This document shows positions 49,201 to 63,130 of a stretch of 64,000 bases of DNA, one piece after another. The first letter of the stretch is position 1, and each line of letters begins with the position of its first letter. A model generated the notes under the pieces. That model saw only the letters and a list, made by a program, of their open reading frames with translations, did not search any database and had not been told where the DNA came from. Location of the stretch: NCBI GenBank assembly GCA_011033025.1, contig WFMF01000136.1, positions 62,001 through 126,000 on the forward strand, read 5' to 3'. A program made the translations under genes and the position numbers. Source of the stretch: Beroe forskalii. Taxonomy: Eukaryota > Ctenophora > Nuda > Beroida > Beroidae.

Positions 49201-51724
49201 TGAAACGCTATTAGTACTTTTTGCGTTTGAAATAAAACTACTGTTCACAGTTTGCATATGATCTCTGGATAGAGTTTGCAGGTCCACCGTTGTGTTTGAG
49301 TCTAACCAGCCCTGGGAAGAAGAGAAATTTTATATAGCCTGAAACTGCCCGAGTACTCACAAAATTGAATGGAATCATGTGACAATGTGTCATTGGCAGC
49401 ATTCATCATTTTGGGTTAATCAAGAAATCAAATCATCATTTAGTCAGACAGTCGCTTGTTTACGCCTCCATGATCTTAATTGAAAGTTTAGAACAAATAA
49501 AGATTCATTTTAATAAAATCAAATCCATCCCCTGAAGGAGGAATCAGATTTTCAGCGTTCTGAATGATTAGAATTCAATACTTCAATAGCACTTTTTCAA
49601 GTATTGTCCTGTAAAATACTAAAATCAGGTGTCGGGATTGTAATATCATTTCTGGGGTTGGCAATCCATGAAATGCGGAGTCATGAGCAAATATAATTTC
49701 AACTTCTATAGAATTTTAAGAAGCTGTTTTTGCTTAAGTTAGTAAATTATAATGTGACTTACTGTGATACGAAGAACACTAAAATAACGAGTGAGAGGGC
49801 GTTTAGGCTTCCCATAATGTCAGTCAAGTTTCCTAGACATTGACAAATAAATGCTGTTAGTCGAGTGCTGGATGTTGCCGGTAGTTTTATATAAGTATAG
49901 ATTATTTACCGGTTTCAGAAGTTTTATTTCAAATCAAAGACAGCTATGATTGAAAACCTTAATAGATATTAGAAATGAAAAACTTTCTAAAATAATAAAA
50001 GAAATTGAGATGGTATTGTTTTGCTATAAAATTATGAAGAAGCGGTTTGACGGTGGCTGCTTCACCTGGTGCAGCATGTGGAAGACAAGTGAGAAATGGT
50101 TAACCAGTGCACCCATACCCGACATTCCTCGACGTTTTTTCCGTGATGGCATGTTTGCTCATGGTGAAATGGCATGTTAGCATGTTGAGATGCTTGATAA
50201 TCGTTTTATATCATGTGCACGACGCTCGTATCTACACTGCATTAAACATATCCCGATACACACGGGGCCCCGTCGGGGAGCATGGGGCACGGTAAGGAAA
50301 ACGATGAAAAAAACGCCATCAGCCCATCACGTTCACATCTTTCTTAATTTAGAGACCGTTAACATTTTATTAAGAAATCAATCAAGGAAGGAGGGTTTTA
50401 TGAAGATGATTAGAACTGATTATGGAAAATGGAGGGCTTTGGCATTTGATTACGCAGGGCAATCAAAATCTTATATTTTCCTTAAAAAGTTGAAATACAA
50501 AAACAAAAAATTTTCCATTTTTGGTCTGCACGGTTCACCGTTATTTCGGTTTCGGTTCGATTTTAACCAAACGTTTTCTAACCGGTAGTTTCTAAGTCGC
50601 TTATTTTGCTGTCCGTAGTAATAAGATATCGATTAGGTAAGTCACAGTTGCTTCATTGACAGTTGTACTACGAATGAAATAACCTGTGCTATAAAAGTAT
50701 ACAGGTACTTATTTTGAAAGTTTTTGCTGAGTAGGTAAGTTGGTACAGAAAGAATTCAATGTAGGTAGCTTTGGAAGTAAATTCCTGTGAGAATGGGAAA
50801 TGAAGGAGAAAAGTACTGTAAAGAGTATCGATTTATTCTTTAATCTTCATTCGCAGTTATCAACAAACGAAAGAGATAGATGAAATATGAATCACGTTTC
50901 ACAACCCAGAACCCTTATACGGTCTATAGCAGTTCTGATCTTTATCATAGAATAATAGAATAGGAGCAGCTGTTGGCACTATTGTTTTGTTTGTTTGAAT
51001 TATAACAAAGCAGTTTCACAAGTAAATTGTTGTTATGTGTGAGATTCTCGCACTTAACAGGAATTTACTTGTGAACCTATCAGTGGCAATGAGAAACGGA
51101 AAAGAAATGTAAAAGTTATCGATCGATTCTTTATTTTCAGATGTAAAGTAATAGATAAACGAATAACATTATTGATCCTCATTGTTTTATTAAACAGGAC
51201 AAAGCACCTCAAACTTATCTCAGAAAAAATTTACGAAGATAGCTATCATACGAAATAATCACGAGAAAAATTACCATGCAAAGAAAGTAAACAATTACGA
51301 AAATTTTGACGATGTAAAAAACTTATTTGAATCGAAATTAGGCATCTTTAAATATCATTGGAAATTTATCAAGGTGGGTGCATCGACGAGAGAATCACAA
51401 ATACCTGTGTGATTTTCTGTTATCAACGTAAAGCTGCGCAATTATCTTTGTAGCAGTTGTCTCTTCGGGCCTTCGGTGCAAAGCTTTTTCTATGTCCATG
51501 AGTTTATGAGTTTATGCTGCGTCTTTCTTCTTCGCAATACGCATTTTTTTACTATTTGCTAACATTTGAATCTTGAAGAGTTGAAGGGTACATTGATTAA
51601 TTAGACATCCCGTAATTCACAGTTGAATAAAGCTTAGAACAACAATTGGTCAATTGGTAATTTGATGATTATGTTACCTATGAAATCTAACGTTTAACTG
51701 ACACCCATCTGATGACTGTTAAAT
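49201..51724. other. Non-coding, AT-rich
   Basis: No gene recognised. Small ORFs at 49950-50588 have no recognisable motif. Two related stretches, 50820-50880 and 51110-51175, share tatcgat...ttctttaatcttca-like sequence. Confidence 0.4.
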
Positions 51725-52984
51725 TGCCAAAATCGTCCATTTGAAGCCGAATGTTTTTGGCAACTGCTCAATAGGATGTTGCCAGCATGGCCAAGGATAG
51801 CCGGGCAACTTTTCCCCTTTTCCACGGGCTTGATAAATGTAATATCTAAGTTTGAAAACTTACAGCCTAATATTTGAGAAGTTAATGATTTTGAAGATTT
51901 GTGAATTATGATAACGGATAGTAAGATTTTACCCCACCCTCCGTCGCGCGCACTTTTTACCACACTTTTTACCGCACTTTTTCCTGGTCTGCAGCACGAC
52001 CCTCCAAATTTCGGAGTGCTCGAGTGTTTCACACTAGGAATGGGAGAGATCCATCTATATAACGGACGACTGCGCGCGCACGTGCAATTATGAAATTCTG
52101 CCATGTTGGCTGTGTAGTGTGTACCACAGCTGTTGTGGTAGAAGGCACAGAACTTGTCCATATCTAGTACCCTCCCTGAATGACTTTTTGTGAGACAAAA
52201 ATGCTAGAGGGGAAGTAAAAATTGCCACTGATGACATCTTTACAATTGATAAGTAAATCACGGATTACACCCTGGATATTTTTGTAGCCACAGTATCTAC
52301 CAGCTGTTGCTCTGTTGGAGATCACATTGTTTCATTGATAGATGTGAAAATTATCACTTCTCTCCAATTGAAATGTAGTGAATTACTACCACTTTGTGAA
52401 CTTCTCACTGAGACGCAGAATCATGAGTGATCCATTGTTTGCAAGATAGCACTCCCTTTCTTTTCCTATAACAAAGGTGGTTATACCTTAAATAAATCTG
52501 CGCATTTGTTCACCATAAATTTGCGGGATTTATGTGTCTGCCTAACATCACAACATCATTGCGAGTGTACATGAGTATTCGGCATATGCGAATGTACTGT
52601 ATACGTAACATGGTATTTTGTTGGAAATATTGCGTTATTTCTGTGATTATTTACTAAAATTTATGGCTCCGCATCAGTTAGCGCATCAGAAATCGCAATT
52701 ATTATACTCGTACGCAATACCTACGTATTGATAACGTTAATTGGCGTCCAACTTCAGGCTGCTATGAACAAAGAGATGCTGAGAAGTCGGAGAAGGACAA
52801 TCTTCTTATCATTTACACACAGTCGCTGATATGAAGACAAGAAGACAAAGCTGTCACTCTATAACCTAAGAAAGGACCTACTGCTCAGAAAATGAATATT
52901 TCTGTCGCACAAATCCTTCCAGACCTTGTAAGTTGTAACACAGGTCCAGGTATTTTCAATTGAACACAGAATATAGAGATATAT

Positions 52985-55900
52985 CATGTCCAAAGACACA
53001 GACGACGAAGTGTCCTTCAGCCGCAACCCAGTCACGACACCATTCCGCTCTCCAACACCTCCACGACCACCTCCACGTAAGAGAAGTGCTGGAAGGCCCA
53101 GAAAGAGCAAGATCGTTACGAGTACGCCCATATCAGATTTTGTAACTGAGGATGTCAACTGTCCGGTTTGTAAATGCGATGTTTCAGATGATGCGAAAGG
53201 ACTGATGTGTGATACGTGTCAGGTTTGGTTTCATGGTTCATGTTTGTTGATTTCTGATGAGGAGTATGGCGATTTGAGAAAGCAATACAGCAGGTTGTGA
53301 AGGCTACCTATATGGAGATAACCAAGTGGAAGAAGAATCTGTTCGCGTTGCCCCGAGGGAAAGCAGGTGTTCACTTCATCAACGAGGTAGCCCGCCTGAT
53401 ATTCTTGTTTACTGACCAGACTGCATGGAGTGAACTGTCATTGTCAATGATTCATGTTTTCATTCCCTGATGCTCCAGAAGCCCTCTGCAAACTCAAAGG
53501 CGAACAATGCTAAGTTCTTAAAGTGGAGAGACTTGCTATGGAATGAGGGAATCTATGAGTCTCGTTGATGAAGCCAGGGAAATTCAGGCTCGCTTTTGTC
53601 TCAGTCAAAACAAGAAGAAAGGAAACCAGTTGCCATGTTGCTTTCACGAGACTCATGTTGCTTGGGCAAGTGGGGAAAGCTGTTAAGCTGATTGACCACA
53701 ACAGTGATATCAAGGGTGTCCATAGCCTTACTCGTCATGTCAAAAACTGTTCTGGCGTGTAAAACACCCTCTGATGGGAAACCAGCACCCACACAGTTGA
53801 AGTTGGAAATCAAGGCCCCAGAACCCCCAGCCGGTAATCTTCGAACAAATTGATGCTCAAATGGTCTACAAAGTTGCCAAGAATTTGCATGGTTCTGGTG
53901 GACCCACACTTATCGATGCAGAGGGGTGGAAGCACATTCTGTGCTGCAGATCATATGGGGAAAGCATCTGAAAGCTGTGTGAAGCCACAGAGCTAGCAAA
54001 GTGCATGAGTACCAAACCCGTCAGCCCCCACAGCTCTAGAAGAACTCCTAGCTTGTCGACTGGTCCCCCTAGATAAGGGCAATGATAAGCGGGGAGGCAT
54101 CGGAGTGCGACCTGTCGGTGTTGGGAGGTGCTGAGGCGAATTCAGGGCAATTTGGTCAATGGCCACCTTGAAGACTGATATTCAGAATGCTGCTGGACCA
54201 CTACAAACTTGTGCAGGTCTGAAGGCTGGGATAGAGGCATCGATCCATGCAACACGGAGCAATGGGAGCTGCCAGACACTGAAGGTGTGCTGCTGGTGGA
54301 TGCAGACAACGCTTTCAACACGATCAACCGAGAGCTGGCAGTTCACAACATCAGAGAGAGCTATGCCCACCCTTCCATCGGTTTATTGCCAACACTTATC
54401 AGAAGCCCGCAATGCTTGTTGTGAGTGATAAGGAGAAGACTGACTACCTGGGATCATGAGGGCTGCACACAGGGTGATGTTGGGTTGCTAAGGCCTTTAC
54501 GCACTGGGAGTTAAACCACTGATCACGGAGCTCTCATCATCTGTTAATCCCTCTGCTTGTAAGCAGATTTGGTATGCGTTGATGACTCTACTGCTGCTGG
54601 AAAACTCATTGAGATCAAGAAGTGGTGGGACTTCCTGTGTGTTAGGGGGCCCCAGTATGGATATCACCCCAAACCCTCAAAAACTGTTCTGATAGTGAAG
54701 GAGGACTGTTCAGATTGCTAAACAGATATTCAAGGGTTGTGGCATCCAGGTTACTAGTAGAGGGGAGCGTCATCTTGGTGCCGTGTTAGGAACAGAGGAG
54801 TTCAGGAAGAGCTATGTGGAGGACAAAGTGGCTATGGGTGAGAGATGAGCAGTTAGCGGACATTGGCAAAGATGACCCGCAAGCTGCCTACTGGCCTTCA
54901 CTAAGGCACTTTTGTCACAGATGGACATTCGTTCAGAGGACAATACCTGGGATTTCAGACCTGTTGACTCCTCTAGAAGCTGCTATTCGACAGAGCTTTC
55001 TTCCAGCAATCATCGGAGTTATCAAGTTTCTGATTGTGAGATTTGTTCACATTGCCTGTGAGACTAGGGGGGCTTGGTATCTCGAATCCAATTGAAAGTT
55101 CAGAATTCGAGTTCCAGGCTTCAGAGAAAATCACAGACAATCTGAAGAAGTTGATCATCAATCAGCAGTCAACACTTGATGGGTATCAGACTGAGATCAG
55201 ACTAAGATGACTAGTGATTGTTTGAAGGACAAGGAAGTGAGGTTGCTGAGGAAGATATCTGCTATTGTATCGGACTCTTCTGTAGGCAGTTGAAAAGGTC
55301 CATCACCTTAGCCCAAGAGGAAGGGTGCTGGGGGCATGGCTCATTTGTTCTTCCTATTGGTTCTCTTGGGTGGGTGCTGAACAAGGAGGAGTTCAGGGAT
55401 GCCATCAGACTTAGGTACGGCTGGCAGATTCCCAACATACCAGCATTCTGTGTTTGTGGAAAGAAGAATATTGTAGACCACACTTTAATTTGTAAAAATG
55501 GTGGCTACTTAATCTTCAGACACAACAGGGTCCGTGACACAAATGCTGCGTTTTTGAGGGAAGTCTGTCAGGACGTTAAGACTGAGCCAGAACTGATCCC
55601 AATCGACTCTAGTCAGACAATCCCAGGGAATACGGGAAGAGGGCACGCCTCGACATTTCTGCTCGAGGGCTTTGGGGACCTTTCCGAAGACGATGTTCGA
55701 TGTCAGAATCTTCCATCCAAACGCTGATTCATACGGGACCGTGACATCAAGTCAGTATACACACAACATGAGAACATCAAGAGGAAAGACCACGAACAGC
55801 GGGTAATACAGGTTGAGAAGTCTAGCTTCACACCTCCTCGTGTACAGCATCAGGAGGCATGGCCTCAGGCACAGATCTTTCATAAGAGGATTGCAGAACT

Positions 55901-56176
55901 CGTAGCAGAAAACCAATGAGAATATCGAGATGTGATCCTTCAGCAGATGAGAACAAAACTGTCATTTGCGCCTCTACTGAAAAGTGTGCTTGTGTCAGTG
56001 AGAGGATCTAGGGGCAAATCCTCTCACACGCGCGAAACCAATTTCAGAGGTGTCGTTCAACCTCATCCCAGATGGATTTAGCGGGGATTTTAATTTTCCC
56101 TAACTTCTTAAGGGTGTATGTTTTGGCATAGCATTTTTCTATTTGAGCGAAGGAACTGAAAATCGATATCATTTTG
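52985..56176 (+). mobile_element. PHD/RT/RLE retrotransposon, copy 4 (5'-truncated)
   Basis: Starts at tccaaagacac, within the codons before the PHD finger, and ends gaaaatcgatatcattttgta at about 56181. It shares private substitutions with copy 3 (for example gattgaccacaac against gattgacaacaac in copies 1 and 2), so the two descend from one insertion by segmental duplication. Confidence 0.85.
52986..56092 (+). pseudogene. Retrotransposon polyprotein, heavily frameshifted
   Basis: All domains are recognisable (PHD at about 53160-53270; DADNAF near 54300; FDV near 55697), but the frame breaks more than twenty times through 1-4 base insertions and deletions (for example cgcttttgtctcagtcaaaac for cgcttgtctcagtcaac). 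A 46-bp deletion follows the PHD finger at about 53277. Base substitutions relative to copy 3 are rare. This copy keeps G6 at the run where copies 2 and 3 have G4. Confidence 0.8.
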
Positions 56177-56181
56177 TACTT

Positions 56182-57194
56182 GATATTATTTCTTGTGGGT
56201 TTGCTACGTTCTTATTATCATTTATAAACGTATCAAGATGTGCGACAGTTTAATATTGTAATTGTTTTCCAAGAATCTCATTTTGCTTCTGAATAATATA
56301 TTTCGATAAAACACGGTTCAATTATCCTGTCTAAAGTGGCAAAAATGTACCACTATTGCCACATGCTCTTAACCTATGGAGGACGCGAAGCTCTTTTTTT
56401 ATATATCCTTGCGCGTCACGTGAGTTTTTGTCGCGCGCAGTGTAGACTTCATGAATCACGTACAATGCGCGCGCCGCGTGTCACATTTCGGCCGTAAACA
56501 ATGACGTCAATCAACAATTATGACATGTGGATGATATCGTACCAATTTTCAGGGTGCCGGGTGTTTACTGTGTGTAATGGAGACGTGTAGTGTGTACATC
56601 GATTGAATCAGTCACCGTGGTAAGACCGCCGAATGGCGAATACCAAGGTACATTATTAAATTGCGAACTCGAATTAAGAATTTTCATCCCAAAAGTTTTC
56701 TCTCAATCGTAAATTTCTAGGTTTCCTGTCATGGGTTCCCGAATTCCCTCCATCACGGCATTGCATCATTTACCACCGTGACACATGTTTTCCAGACAAT
56801 TTGTTTCCACAATAACATACTGTGATTATGCGTGATCTTCTCCACTATATTAAAAAAAAGGCGGTTCAATGTCATTAATCGACTGCATTGAACTATGACA
56901 ATGACCTCACTCTAGCCCACTCAATAGTAAGCAAGTGTCATATCTGGTATCTCAACAACAACACATCATATCACGGTGACAGTGAAGTGTCATAATATGA
57001 AGTGTCGTGACACTGCTATATTTACATGTCACACGGTGCAGCGGTTGACTGTCAAAACGAGCTCTGCGTTTCTACATTCCACGCAAAGTGTCCGTACAGC
57101 AGAATTTGTCCGTTTTAAATGTTGCTACGGGTTTTGGATTATTGTCAGATAGTTGAGCATTATTAAGCGTGCCTCTTGGTTGGTTATTTAGGAG
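56182..57194. promoter_or_regulatory. Upstream region of EXD2-like gene (putative promoter/5' UTR)
   Basis: Between the retrotransposon and ATG 57195. It holds gcgcgcgccgcgtgtca (56466) and caatgacgtcaatca (56500), the latter an ATF/CREB-like site inside a CpG-rich patch. Both are conserved in copy I. Just before the ATG, tttag|GAG could be an acceptor for an intron in the 5' UTR. No TATA box is obvious. Assignment as promoter is inference. Confidence 0.35.
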
Positions 57195-58150
57195 ATGGCT
57201 CAACTACGAACGGACTTCGAATCAATTGTTATTCAAGATGTTGTACAGTGCGATGAAGTGATCCAGCAGTATCTGACGGGCGTAAAGTTCGTAGGTTTCG
57301 ACTGTGAGTGGATCGCAAAGAAGAAGATCTCCCTGATCCAAGTATCCACGGATCAGAAGGTCCTGCTGTTCCGGGTGAACTGCATGTCTTTCGTCATCAC
57401 CGAACGGTTTGAAGGTTTCCTGGGTGACGGGAGCGTTGCTAAGTTCGGAGTCAGCATTGCCCGGGACGGTGACAAGCTGTGGACGGACTACAAGGTAAAG
57501 CTGGCAGGTAAGGTGGAGTTGCGGCAGCTGATGCGGCTCAGTAAGCCGTACATGACCGTGTTCTGGAAGCAGATTGAGGAGTTCGAGGAGGAGATAGGGA
57601 AGAAGAAACAGTTCAACCCCCGCTTTGACATGGCCGAGGAGAGGAAGCGGTGGAGGCCCCGGGTCAGTCTGAAGGCCCTGGCGGGGGACCTCCTGGGGTT
57701 GAGATGGATAAGAAAGTGGAGTTGCGGGCAGGGAACTGGAACAGCGCCGTCCTGACCCCTGAACAGACACACTACGCGGCCCTGGACGCGTGGGTTGCCA
57801 TCAAGATAGCACAGTGTTTGGCGTCCCCATCGCTGAGTTGTGCGGCGGGGGACACCTCCGAAATGGAGAAGAATCTGGGTAAACTGAGTTCAGTGGTGGT
57901 GGACCGGCACTACAGCGAGAAGACCGACCACCTGGAGTTGTTGAAGGTGATAAGTCAGGAACACCCCCAGTTTAAGCTCAAGGACTACGTGCCGGGAAAG
58001 CAGAGCACTGAGCTGACCAAAGCCCTCCAGAGACGGCTGCAGAAGGAGCAGATCATGAAGAGGGGATCCAGTGATGAGGAGGAGGGGGAGGTGAGGCAGA
58101 CAATCAGGAAGGATAAGATTCCTTCTCCTCACCAGCAGACCTGCTACTGA
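57195..58150 (+). CDS. EXD2-like 3'-5' exonuclease (DEDDy family), one frameshift
   Basis: Starts at ATG 57195 (MAQLRTDF), preceded by an in-frame TAG or possible acceptor, and ends TGA/TAC-CAG-TGA at 58150. The product is about 318 residues if a frameshift is ignored. DnaQ-like exonuclease fold: ExoI FDCEW (D36, E38), ExoII VAKFGVSIARDGDKL (D91/D93), ExoIII HYAALDAW (Y193, D197 after frame correction). VSLKALAGDLLG and NWNSAVLTPEQ fit EXD2/WRN-exonuclease relatives, which degrade nucleic acid 3' to 5' with two metal ions. Residues 125-155 form a charged insertion (EEFEEEIGKKKQ). The C-terminal ~110 residues are basic and unrecognised. The frame shifts at the G run 57695-57698 (G4; G5 would restore it). 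No intron in the coding region. Confidence 0.8.
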
Positions 58151-58994
58151 TATGTGAGAGCCGAGAGGCTGGTTATCAGGTGGATTTAATGGACTGGTGG
58201 TGGCACTTTCATTGGAAGAATGGATTTTGATTTATGGACGATTCTGGATAATTAATAATTTTGGAATACGGCATGATTTATTTTCAGATTAATTCCCCTC
58301 TGTTAAAGTCTTATCTCACTGCTCCATTGATTGATATTTTACACCTTGTGTCTATATGCGATTCTTTTCATAATTGTATTGAGTCAGAGTGGTCGTCAAT
58401 ATCTAGCATATCAACTATCAAGATGTTTGTACTGTGTACTTGTTAGAGTTGTATACGAACACGATACAGGGAAATTGGTGTGAAGTAATGCATATGCGGA
58501 ATGTTGATAAGAAATTCTAGGAATCAAATTGTCCTTGACATGTACTTCTGCTTCCTTTACTACACAGTTTCCATCCTCCCCATGATATTTTGAGCTTCCT
58601 TTTCACACGAGAAGCTGAAATAACTGATGAAATAACACCTCAAGTTCTTAATTGTCCCATGGCATTTTCGTCAAGGAATCGTTTTGCAGTTTATTAAGTG
58701 ATTGGAAAAGTGCAATGGTTTGAATTTGTTTTGCGTTTTATTTGTTCTGGTTTATTTACTCACTGATACAGTGCTTCCATTGTTCTAAATTCTATGTACC
58801 ACTAACCACTAGAGTCATGACATATGAAGCAGATTTTTGGAACTGACGTTCAAATTTCTCGTCATGGTGACTAAAATTATTCATTTTTAGACGAACAAAT
58901 CCCTTGTCAGTTCCAACAACTCATCGATTTATAGTGCCGCAGTTCAAATCACCTTAAAGTTGGAACAAATTCTATCTCGAACTAGTACCTTAGG
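58151..58994. other. Intergenic spacer
   Basis: AT-rich sequence between the tandem, same-strand exonuclease and transporter genes. No feature beyond AT-rich 3'-UTR-like sequence after 58150. Confidence 0.5.
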
Positions 58995-61900
58995 ATGGGA
59001 TCCCAGGTTGTAACTCTAGTGCTGGATGGTCAGGAGGTGAATAAGACGTGGGAGGAGCTGTCCCGGATGGTCATCCAGTCCTCCTCGAGTTACAGAGACC
59101 TCTCAACCGCATGGCTGGTCATGAGAACTGTACAGGTTTACTGAGCAATAAGTGCATGGATTTCCTGTTTTTATTTTGAGTTCAAACAGAGGAATTGTAT
59201 CATATCCTATATGTGTTTCGTTTTGATCGTGTGTATATGTTATTGAGATCAGGGGAGGAGAGAAAAGGTTTTGGGTTGGAGATCTGGTGTGATTTATTGA
59301 CAATGCCCCCCAGTCCCCCATCCAAACCCAGCCCCTCACACCGGTTTGTACAGCAGTTCACTTGGAATGAGCAGGCCAGTCATCAGTTATCTGAAGCACT
59401 AGAACAGCCTAACAGGAGTTTTTTCTTGGGTGTTTTGATGTGGAAAAAGTTTAAGTAAGTACTTGATCGTAATTCGTACATTCAGTCTTCAGTCTCAGAT
59501 GGAACAAAATTTACAGATGCTAATATTTCAGATATTTCTCATCAAAATTGGAATGCTGTTCCTCGAAATTGGATCGGTCAGCGGCAAGAATACGAAAGTC
59601 CTGATAATTCAGAACATATGCTGTTCAAGTATAGCAGCAATTTGCTTTTATCTACTTGGGTAATAAACTTTTCCTATAAATTGGTCCATTGATCCATGCA
59701 AGATATAAATTTTGAATATAAAATCTACGTTCTACCTGGTATCTTGGCAATGCCTTTTGATTTACCTTACGAGATAAATTAACATGGGACAATTATTCTG
59801 GGGATCGAAATTTTGGGGGTACGAAATTTGGTGATATTTTTCAGAATAGTGCACATGTTAGCGTATGATGATGACGTAATATTGAGATTTTGCAAGGACC
59901 GACAATACGGGCATTTTTCGGAAAATCCCCGAATTTCGTACCTTTTGAATATGTCTCGTAAGGTAATCTTAATTCTAGTAGATCACTCCTCAACACTTGC
60001 GCATTACTCAGGTATGGGTTTGCATTTGGTGACCAAGGCGATGACTTCATCGGTTGGTCAGGTTTTGCCACGAAAGGGCACCTCTTCGAGACCGATAACG
60101 TGTACTCAGGCGGCTCTTTCGCCCACTTCTTCTACTACTTCTGTGTGCTCAACCTGGTGCCGTCCATTGTCTCAGGTTAAGTGGAGCACGTGGGAATTTC
60201 TTTTCATTTCCAAATCATTAAAATACGGATCATGCAAATGCAGTACAGGATAATGTGGTGATTACTGCGTGATGACACGGCGTACGACAATAGGAAAACC
60301 ACCCGGGTACTTCCCAATTTGTCACATGATAGTTCAATGTTCACGTATGTGTATTGTGTACTCCTTGTTAAAAGTGATAGTAAAGGGACCTAAAAAGGGA
60401 CTTAGAAAGAGAGAGGTACAAATCCCAGACTTCATGTAAGAAGTATCTGAATTTAAGCCTGTTCTAGGTTCCCTGAGTGAGCGTACGAGTCCTGTGGCCT
60501 ACTTCGTTCTAACGTTCTTCATCTCGTTACTGGTAACTCCAGTCCTCATGCATTGGGCATGGAGTGGGGAGGGCTGGGCTAGCTACCACACCAGATCACT
60601 CATGGACACGGGGGCACTCGACTTCGCAGGTTAGAATGGGATAGAATTAGAAGAGATGAACCAATTACTAAAATCATCAAAAATTAATAAATAATTAAGC
60701 GTTGTTCTTTCTTTAGATCCAAGTCCAACTTCTGTTCATTTACTCGGGAGAATAATGTTTTCTTGCACGTACATGTCAATGAATTTCAATTCCCAAATTT
60801 TCGCTACATTTTGATGACTCAGGATCCAGTGTGATTCACCTCAGTGGCGGGGTGATGGCCCTTGTTGGAGCGATAGCAGTGGGACCCAGATTTGGTAGAT
60901 TTGACAGGGAGGGTACGTTTGAAAGGGTCTAAGATTACTCAAAACGTTCACTTCGCTTTCAGTTTCATTTAAATTACAATCCAGTCATGAAGATCGGAAT
61001 GATTTTTTTGAATTTATTAAAAACCAATTCCTCAATTCCCTGATTTGGTAGTTATACCTTTCCAGCAAAAGATGTACGAATGCCACTTCAAAACGTGTCG
61101 TATTCAGCTTTTGGCGTGTTTTTCGTGTGGGCAGGGTATTATGCCCTCAACATGGGCACCATCGACAACTTTACAGGTGACTTAACTATCATTTTCCTCC
61201 ATAGATTATCAAATGTCAAGGCAGTAATTTTGTCGAAATTGAGGAAGACCCCACACCTAAGTAGCCTACAGAACCCAGTTTTGCAAGAATCACCTTTACA
61301 GATTTTTATTCAATCTCAGGTAACGGTGTGAACGTCATGGGTAAGATAGCTGTGAACACCACCATCTCTGCTGCAGCAAGTGCCATCGTGGTCTCCATCA
61401 TAGGCTATGTTCAGGAGCGACGCATTGACCCCTACAGTATATCCAACGGATTATTCGCCGGTATTATAATTGCATCTGATTTTGTTTACAATGACTCCTG
61501 TACCCGCATATAATTTTACATTTAACAAAAATAAAACTCACACCTCCATAACCTATGAGTATGCCTCCATGACAACACTCTTTAGGTCACCCTGATATTA
61601 CACCCTGTGACAATGCCACTGGCATGTATGTCACAATGACAACACCCTCTATGTCACCCTGACAACACCCTGACAACAGGTTTGGTGGGTAGCAGTGCAG
61701 GTTGTGCGACCATGACAACGGAGGGTGCACTGGTAACAGGGTTACTATGTGGAGCTGCATACTTCCTGCTATCCTGGATGCTCTGCACTTGTGAGGAACT
61801 GCAAGTCGTTTGCAAATTTTTCTTTTTTCTTATAATTTTTCCTTCACTCTTAATATTCGTTGATATTCATTGAACTCAAACACTCAAATTTTTACCAAAT

Positions 61901-63130
61901 TTAAGCTATCCCTGCACTTACCCCCAGATGAGATAGATGACGTGACGGACACGTGTCCAGTGCACGTGGGTGGTGGAGTGGTTGGCATGGTTACTGCTGC
62001 TTTCTTCACCACCCAGTCCCTGTACAAGGCAGCTATACTGGATAGTGGGGACAATACGCCCTGCGGAGCTCTTTACGTGTGCAACGGACTGGGGTGGAGA
62101 CTCCTCATTGCCAACATCCTCTTCCTTCTCGCAGTCTCTGGTACATACACACATTTTGATACATTTTGAAGGGTTTAGCAGGGATCGTAGTTGGGATCAG
62201 TGATGTCCACGTACTCCATCTCCTCGTTGAGAGCACCGGTAGAGTAAAGAGTTGCTGGTTTAGGAACCTTTGTTACTAGATCACGTGACTAGAATATGAC
62301 ACGAGCCATTGTGATATTTCTCTGGGGTTTACAGAAGCAGCTTTTCTTTTGAAGAGCCGTTGTTTTATCAAGGCCGACAAAGCATACCTCTCTTGAATTT
62401 AGCTCTCCCTCTCTCACTATCCAACTCCAAGTAACTCTAACTAATGCCTCCCTTATCTCACTTAAAATGTCTAAATTTTAATGTCTCTTATCTCTCATGT
62501 CTAAACTCACTAATTTCTATGTCTAATGCCTTCCTTATCTCAGGCTGGTCGCTGCTAGCAGGGGTAGCCTTGTTCCTCCCCCTCAGAATCATGGGGCTCC
62601 TCAGAATGTGCAAGACAGCCGAGGAAGTGAGTCAAATTAATACATTACATGGGGGATTCTACTGAAGATATAAAGTACTTTCACTTCTGAATGCCCAGAG
62701 ACCAGATTTTCCGAGACCAATGGCCATTCTTATTTCTTATTTTCCAGTACACTCCACTGCATGATTAAAACTGAAAAAAATTCAACGCACAGTACAAAAC
62801 TTTTAATTGGTTTTTGTGCTATTGTGTTCCCAAACCAATGAGGCGTAGGATCTATATATTTCTATTTCCAAGATACAGGGATGATCAAGGATCATTTTAT
62901 CGGGTTTTGTTCCGAGACACTTTAATGACTACCAAAGACGTACCATTATGACACCCCTATAACATGCCTCCTTAAAACATGATATGTTTCCGATAACATG
63001 ATATGTATTCCCGACACCCAATTGAAAAGTTCTGTTTCATGCATTTTTCTGACAGGGTGGCATCGATATTCTCTCTGGAACGAACCTGACAGATTTCACT
63101 AGGAGCAGGAAGAATGTACGGATAAAGTGA
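58995..63130 (+). CDS. AMT: AMT-type ammonium transporter, 11 exons, complete
   Basis: Exons: 58995-59135, 59532-59659, 60012-60175, 60468-60629, 60823-60912, 61066-61176, 61320-61460, 61680-61790, 61928-62140, 62544-62626, 63056-63130. All have GT-AG borders and matching phases; 1,419 nt, 472 residues. It carries ammonium across membranes through about 11 helices. Landmarks: TM1 FLIKIGMLFLEIGSVSGKNT; GYGFAFGDQGDDFIGWSGFA; ALDFAG then VIHLSGGVMALVGA, with the first pore histidine and the preceding Asp of the binding site; TM7 FFVWAGYYALNMG; and PVHVGGGVVGMVTAAFF with the second pore histidine. The twin histidines and sequence style are AMT, not Rhesus-type. The start is the first ATG of an open exon with a strong downstream match. 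For exon 8 I chose donor GTGAGG at 61791 over GTCGTT because only it keeps the frame. The C-terminal tail is short. Confidence 0.93.

Larger units (their letters stand above)
51725..57490. repeat. Second segmental duplication, copy II
   Basis: Counterpart of 41220-48720. Unlike copy I it runs into an intact downstream gene, so it looks like the genuine locus. Confidence 0.85.
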
